Source of the DNA: JBMOKT01 sp049323895
Lineage (GTDB): Bacteria > Bacillota > Peptococcia > Peptococcales > BICA1-8
Assembly (NCBI GenBank): GCA_049323895.1
Contig: JBMOKT010000008.1
Coordinates: 248,001-312,000, forward strand
Reading direction: 5' to 3'
DNA: 64,000 bases
The translations under genes and the position numbers were made by a program. The notes under the pieces are model-generated. The model did no database searches and was not told the DNA's origin. It saw nothing but the letters and a program-made list of their open reading frames with translations. Shown here in pieces: positions 63,730 through 64,000 of this stretch (positions within the stretch are counted from its first letter, which is position 1; every line of letters starts with the position of its first letter).

Positions 63730-64000
63730 CTAATAACTAAGGCTGCGAAGTTTCTGAACCCTATCACCAATTGGTGGGTGGGTACTAAATAGCGAGAGCA
63801 TTTTTTGTGCAGTAAAGGGATTAACTATAAATAGATGACTTGCAGCAGGGTTAACATTCATAGGCAATACTTTGGATGCCTGTTCAAGCTTTAATAAGGC
63901 ATTTGCTAATCCTCTAGAATTACCTGCAATTTTAGCACCAGTTGTATCAGCCATATACTCCCTTGAACGTGATATAGCCATCTGTACTAACATGGCTGCA
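63730..64000 (-). CDS. htpX: HtpX-like M48 metalloprotease, C-terminal part
   Basis: At least 89 residues in an open frame extending past the window edge. Contains third metal-ligand motif SREYMADTTGAKIAGN and the C-terminal LFSTHPPIGDRVQKLRSL typical of HtpX. The HExxH motif lies outside. Membrane protein quality control. Confidence 0.85.
   Translation of the reverse strand, partial: AAMLVQMAISRSREYMADTTGAKIAGNSRGLANALLKLEQASKVLPMNVNPAASHLFIVNPFTAQKMLSLFSTHPPIGDRVQKLRSLSY

Overview
The window looks like chromosome of an anaerobic, spore-forming, motile low-GC Firmicute of class Clostridia, probably Peptococcaceae or Thermincola-like. The evidence is strong AGGAGG ribosome sites with frequent TTG and GTG starts, a T-box leader, PyrR attenuators, Spo0A-type boxes, SLH-anchored enzymes, AddAB, an exported NiFe hydrogenase and a flavodiiron oxygen-detoxification operon. 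No phage, transposase, rRNA or CRISPR array was seen. The species is inferred from gene content only.

Layout. 1-3.5 kb: minus-strand pyrimidine operon pyrB-pyrC-carA (carA runs off the edge) behind two tandem PyrR attenuators, divergent from a PpaX-like phosphatase. 4-10 kb: M20 amidohydrolase, TPP enzyme, and a P-type cation ATPase behind a yybP-ykoY manganese riboswitch. 10-17.6 kb: membrane protein, SLH-anchored GH18 hydrolase, MITE-like element, MarR regulator with an ABC-2 exporter, RMD1/DUF155 protein. 17.6-22.8 kb: FadR-type regulator, TAXI binding protein, fused TRAP permease and LarA-family enzyme as one operon. 22.9-31 kb: small membrane proteins, rhodanese, exported FAD oxidoreductase, YerB lipoprotein, QueT, a 49-residue protein, Crp/Fnr regulator, FUSC-like protein, initiator tRNA and hemolysin III. 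31.4-37.7 kb: split-Soret-type cytochrome, hydrogenase protease, NiFe large and small subunits, then cupin, FprA and ferredoxin. 37.7-38.4 kb: an orphan T-box with a decayed symporter start. 38.4-45 kb: membrane protein, PH-like protein, tautomerase and chemotaxis genes cheX-cheA-cheW behind a c-di-GMP-I riboswitch, plus a receptor. 45-58 kb: sbcC, sbcD, addA, addB repair genes. 58-64 kb: EcsC protein, RNase HI, a membrane-protein gene split by a 76-bp micro-inversion, a second P-type ATPase with a riboswitch carrying three tandem hairpins, and the C-terminus of an HtpX-like protease.

RNA-level control is unusually dense: two Mn-type riboswitches, one c-di-GMP-I riboswitch, a T-box, two PyrR attenuators and an unassigned structured leader before crp. 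Intergenic DNA is full of heptamer arrays (TAGTGGC/TAGTGAC type) joined to a longer dispersed element. These arrays supply the stop codons of addA and addB and sit inside the pyr attenuators.

Most worth checking: the micro-inversion, the triple-hairpin riboswitch, the hydrogenase/cytochrome cluster with paired Spo0A boxes and a sigma-H-like promoter, the heptamer element family, and the T-box left without its gene.
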